From assembly GCA_027563935.2 (NCBI GenBank), contig CM050446.2, positions 123,396,499-123,460,498 of the forward strand: a DNA stretch of 64,000 nt. Direction: 5' to 3'. Of this stretch, positions 62,351-64,000 are shown one piece after another. Origin of the DNA: Costus lasius. Its lineage: Eukaryota; Streptophyta; Magnoliopsida; Zingiberales; Costaceae. Under the pieces are notes generated by a model. That model was given only the letters and a program-made list of their open reading frames with translations, ran no database searches and was not told the DNA's origin. The translations under genes and the position numbers were made by a program. Positions within the stretch are counted from its first letter, which is position 1. Each line of letters starts with the position of its first letter.

Positions 62351-63600
62351 TCTAGCTCTGGTAGTCACCTTCTTGACACTGATGAAGCAATTCAGTTCTG
62401 AAATTGGAGAAGAATTTCTAGAAATATTGAGCTGGAGGATTTCGGAGACCCATTGGGAGATAGAAAAAGGTGTGCAGAGGAGAGCCTGTGAGGATTCTAT
62501 TAGAAGTTGGGCATCTTTTGCCAAGTTGATCTCAGGGAAGTACTTGTTGAGAATGCTAGAGGAATGATAATAATGCATGTTGAGAATTTGGGTGCAGCAG
62601 GTGGCCGGAAGTTGAAAGAAAACTGGAAGATGGGAAAGTACTTCACGCAAGTACCCATGTCAAATGGGTCAGTTTTAGTAGGAGAGATACAAGCACATGA
62701 GACAAATTGGGTGCGGTACTAGTCACCATTAGCTCTTGGGTGGTGACACGAGGGCGGGGAGTGATCGGAGCAAGAAAAAGTTGAACAGCTTGTGGTGGCG
62801 ATGGCACCTTGAAGAGGATCTTCAGCTTCGCCGAATGTTTTAAGCGTTCTATGGTGGAGGATCATCGGGTGTTCCAATTGGCCTCATTCTATGGCGGAGA
62901 AGCGGTGTGATTTGAAAGGGTGCTGGTGGCCGCAAATTCCTGCACAGGATAAGGATGTGATGGCAGATTAGGAAGAGCCCGAGTTTACCAGGAGTTCTTG
63001 CTTCCGATCGAATTTATATTTGGGAAGTTGAATTGATTCACCACTGGCATCGAGTCAAATATGGGTAAATACCATGTGCGGAATCACCAATGATTCGCTT
63101 GGCAAAACTATAAAGAAAACTACAGCAAGTTGCATCCTGTCCACAAATATATACCACCAACAAAAATATTCACTTCAAGTGGCAATTGAAAGATATATTA
63201 CAATGCTCTCATTCGAATCTCTTCGTACATTCTGATTGCTGGGTATTCATGTATTATCACCTTACAGAAGTTAACAATGATCGTGGTATCTCTGTTTACA
63301 GAAAACTCAAACATTCATCTTCCTGTCAAAAAGGATCATCAAAAAGTAGTCCTAAATCCGGTCGATGTATTCTCCCTTCCAACAGCCTTAATAAATGTTG
63401 TGTTAAAACTATTGAGTACATCAAAATTTAGAGAGAGAATGCTGGGTACAGGTACCATTAGAAATAAAAAGAAACAAAATGCAAACCTAAGTCCTACATG
63501 CAAAGAGAGCATTCTAGTCATCAAGCATGCTTCCTCTGAAACTGCCAAAGCGGCCTTCAACAACCCACTGCTTAACTTCCTCTGTTTTACATTCCTCCGA
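62351..63600. other. Upstream region of the carrier gene and 3' region of TM9SF
   Basis: The two genes lie in the same direction (minus). The sequence next to 62350 is carrier leader or promoter, and 63200-63600 is likely 3' untranslated region of the TM9SF gene. No other gene seen. Confidence 0.5.
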
Positions 63601-64000
63601 TCAGTCTATTTTTACAGATGAATATATCTTTCGAACGAACCACAGGCAGGCATAAAATCCAATTGTCCCAGTCAACACGAAGAATGCATATGAAGCAATC
63701 AACATGTAACCAAAATAAAGGATTCCAGAAACCAATTTGGTTATTTCTAGCTTTGTGAAGAAGTAGAATACTGCATATGCAAATAGGTAGAGTGCGGAGG
63801 AACCAGCAGTCAAGTATGCCCTCCACCACCAGTTGTAGTCCTCACTGCAAAGCTGGAAGTAGCAAAGCACAATTGCTATTTCAGCACAAGTTACAATAAG
63901 GATGACGAACACTATGAAGAGGAATCCGAAGATATAGTAGAACTGATTCAGCCAAATTGATGTCAAAATGAAGAAGAGCTCAATGAAGACGGCGCCAAAG
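63601..64000 (-). CDS. TM9SF (nonaspanin/EMP70) protein, C-terminus only
   Basis: The last 130 or so codons of a transmembrane 9 superfamily protein; the rest lies beyond the window edge. It contains four or five hydrophobic membrane segments (for example [20 protein letters not shown] and [17 protein letters not shown]), the family block [26 protein letters not shown] and the C-terminal KID, the KxD/E-type Golgi/ER retention signal of this family. These proteins have nine transmembrane helices in Golgi and endosomal membranes. The stop is at 63601-63603. No intron in the visible part. Confidence 0.95.
   Translation of the reverse strand, partial: FGAVFIELFFILTSIWLNQFYYIFGFLFIVFVILIVTCAEIAIVLCYFQLCSEDYNWWWRAYLTAGSSALYLFAYAVFYFFTKLEITKLVSGILYFGYMLIASYAFFVLTGTIGFYACLWFVRKIYSSVKID

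Overview
The window is nuclear DNA of a flowering plant. It has intron-rich genes with GT-AG (and one GC-AG) introns, plant-specific families (Dof, NDL, ACC synthase, a DUF761 protein) and many transposable elements. Several coding regions are strongly GC-biased (DUF761 protein, Dof, the large ACC synthase exon) and a badnavirus-type endogenous virus is present. Both would fit a monocot, but the species cannot be read from the sequence.

Layout. 1-3.0 kb: AT-rich, with a hairpin and a 72-bp minisatellite. 3.1-3.8 kb: single-exon DUF761 protein (+). 5.6-7.3 kb: GC-rich LTR-like block with a family of tiny hairpins. 8.6-11.9 kb: five-exon gene for cytosolic ribosomal protein eS24 (+), with a hAT-type MITE in intron 3. 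12.0-14.0 kb: decayed integrase-like fragment and two back-to-back hAT-type MITEs. 15.6-16.8 kb: solo LTR carrying a cluster of TGACGTCA boxes. 18.2-35.5 kb (-): one seven-exon gene for the initiator-tRNA A64 ribosyl-phosphate transferase (Rit1 type). Its third intron is 13.8 kb and holds a nested stack: a LINE, a Ty3/gypsy chromovirus (8.1 kb, perfect 5-bp target duplication) inside the LINE, and a rearranged endogenous pararetrovirus inside the chromovirus. 36.4-39.4 kb (+): myo-inositol oxygenase with an apparent 4-nt frameshift in exon 6, divergent from the Rit1 gene. 41.8-45.8 kb (+): NDRG/NDL protein, 11 exons. 49.4-51.2 kb (-): ACC synthase of the ACS7-like, type III kind. 57.8-58.4 kb (+): Dof transcription factor. 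60.2-62.4 kb (-): mitochondrial adenine-nucleotide-carrier-like protein. 63.6-64.0 kb (-): C-terminus of a TM9SF/nonaspanin, cut by the window edge.

The genes are unrelated housekeeping, metabolic and regulatory genes, not a pathway cluster. The most unusual part is the virus insert at 28,005-30,247: three badnavirus-like segments in alternating orientation, with two long open frames, inside a defective chromovirus. Exon boundaries were set by hand from splice consensus, reading-frame phase and recalled family protein sequences. No search or alignment program was run.
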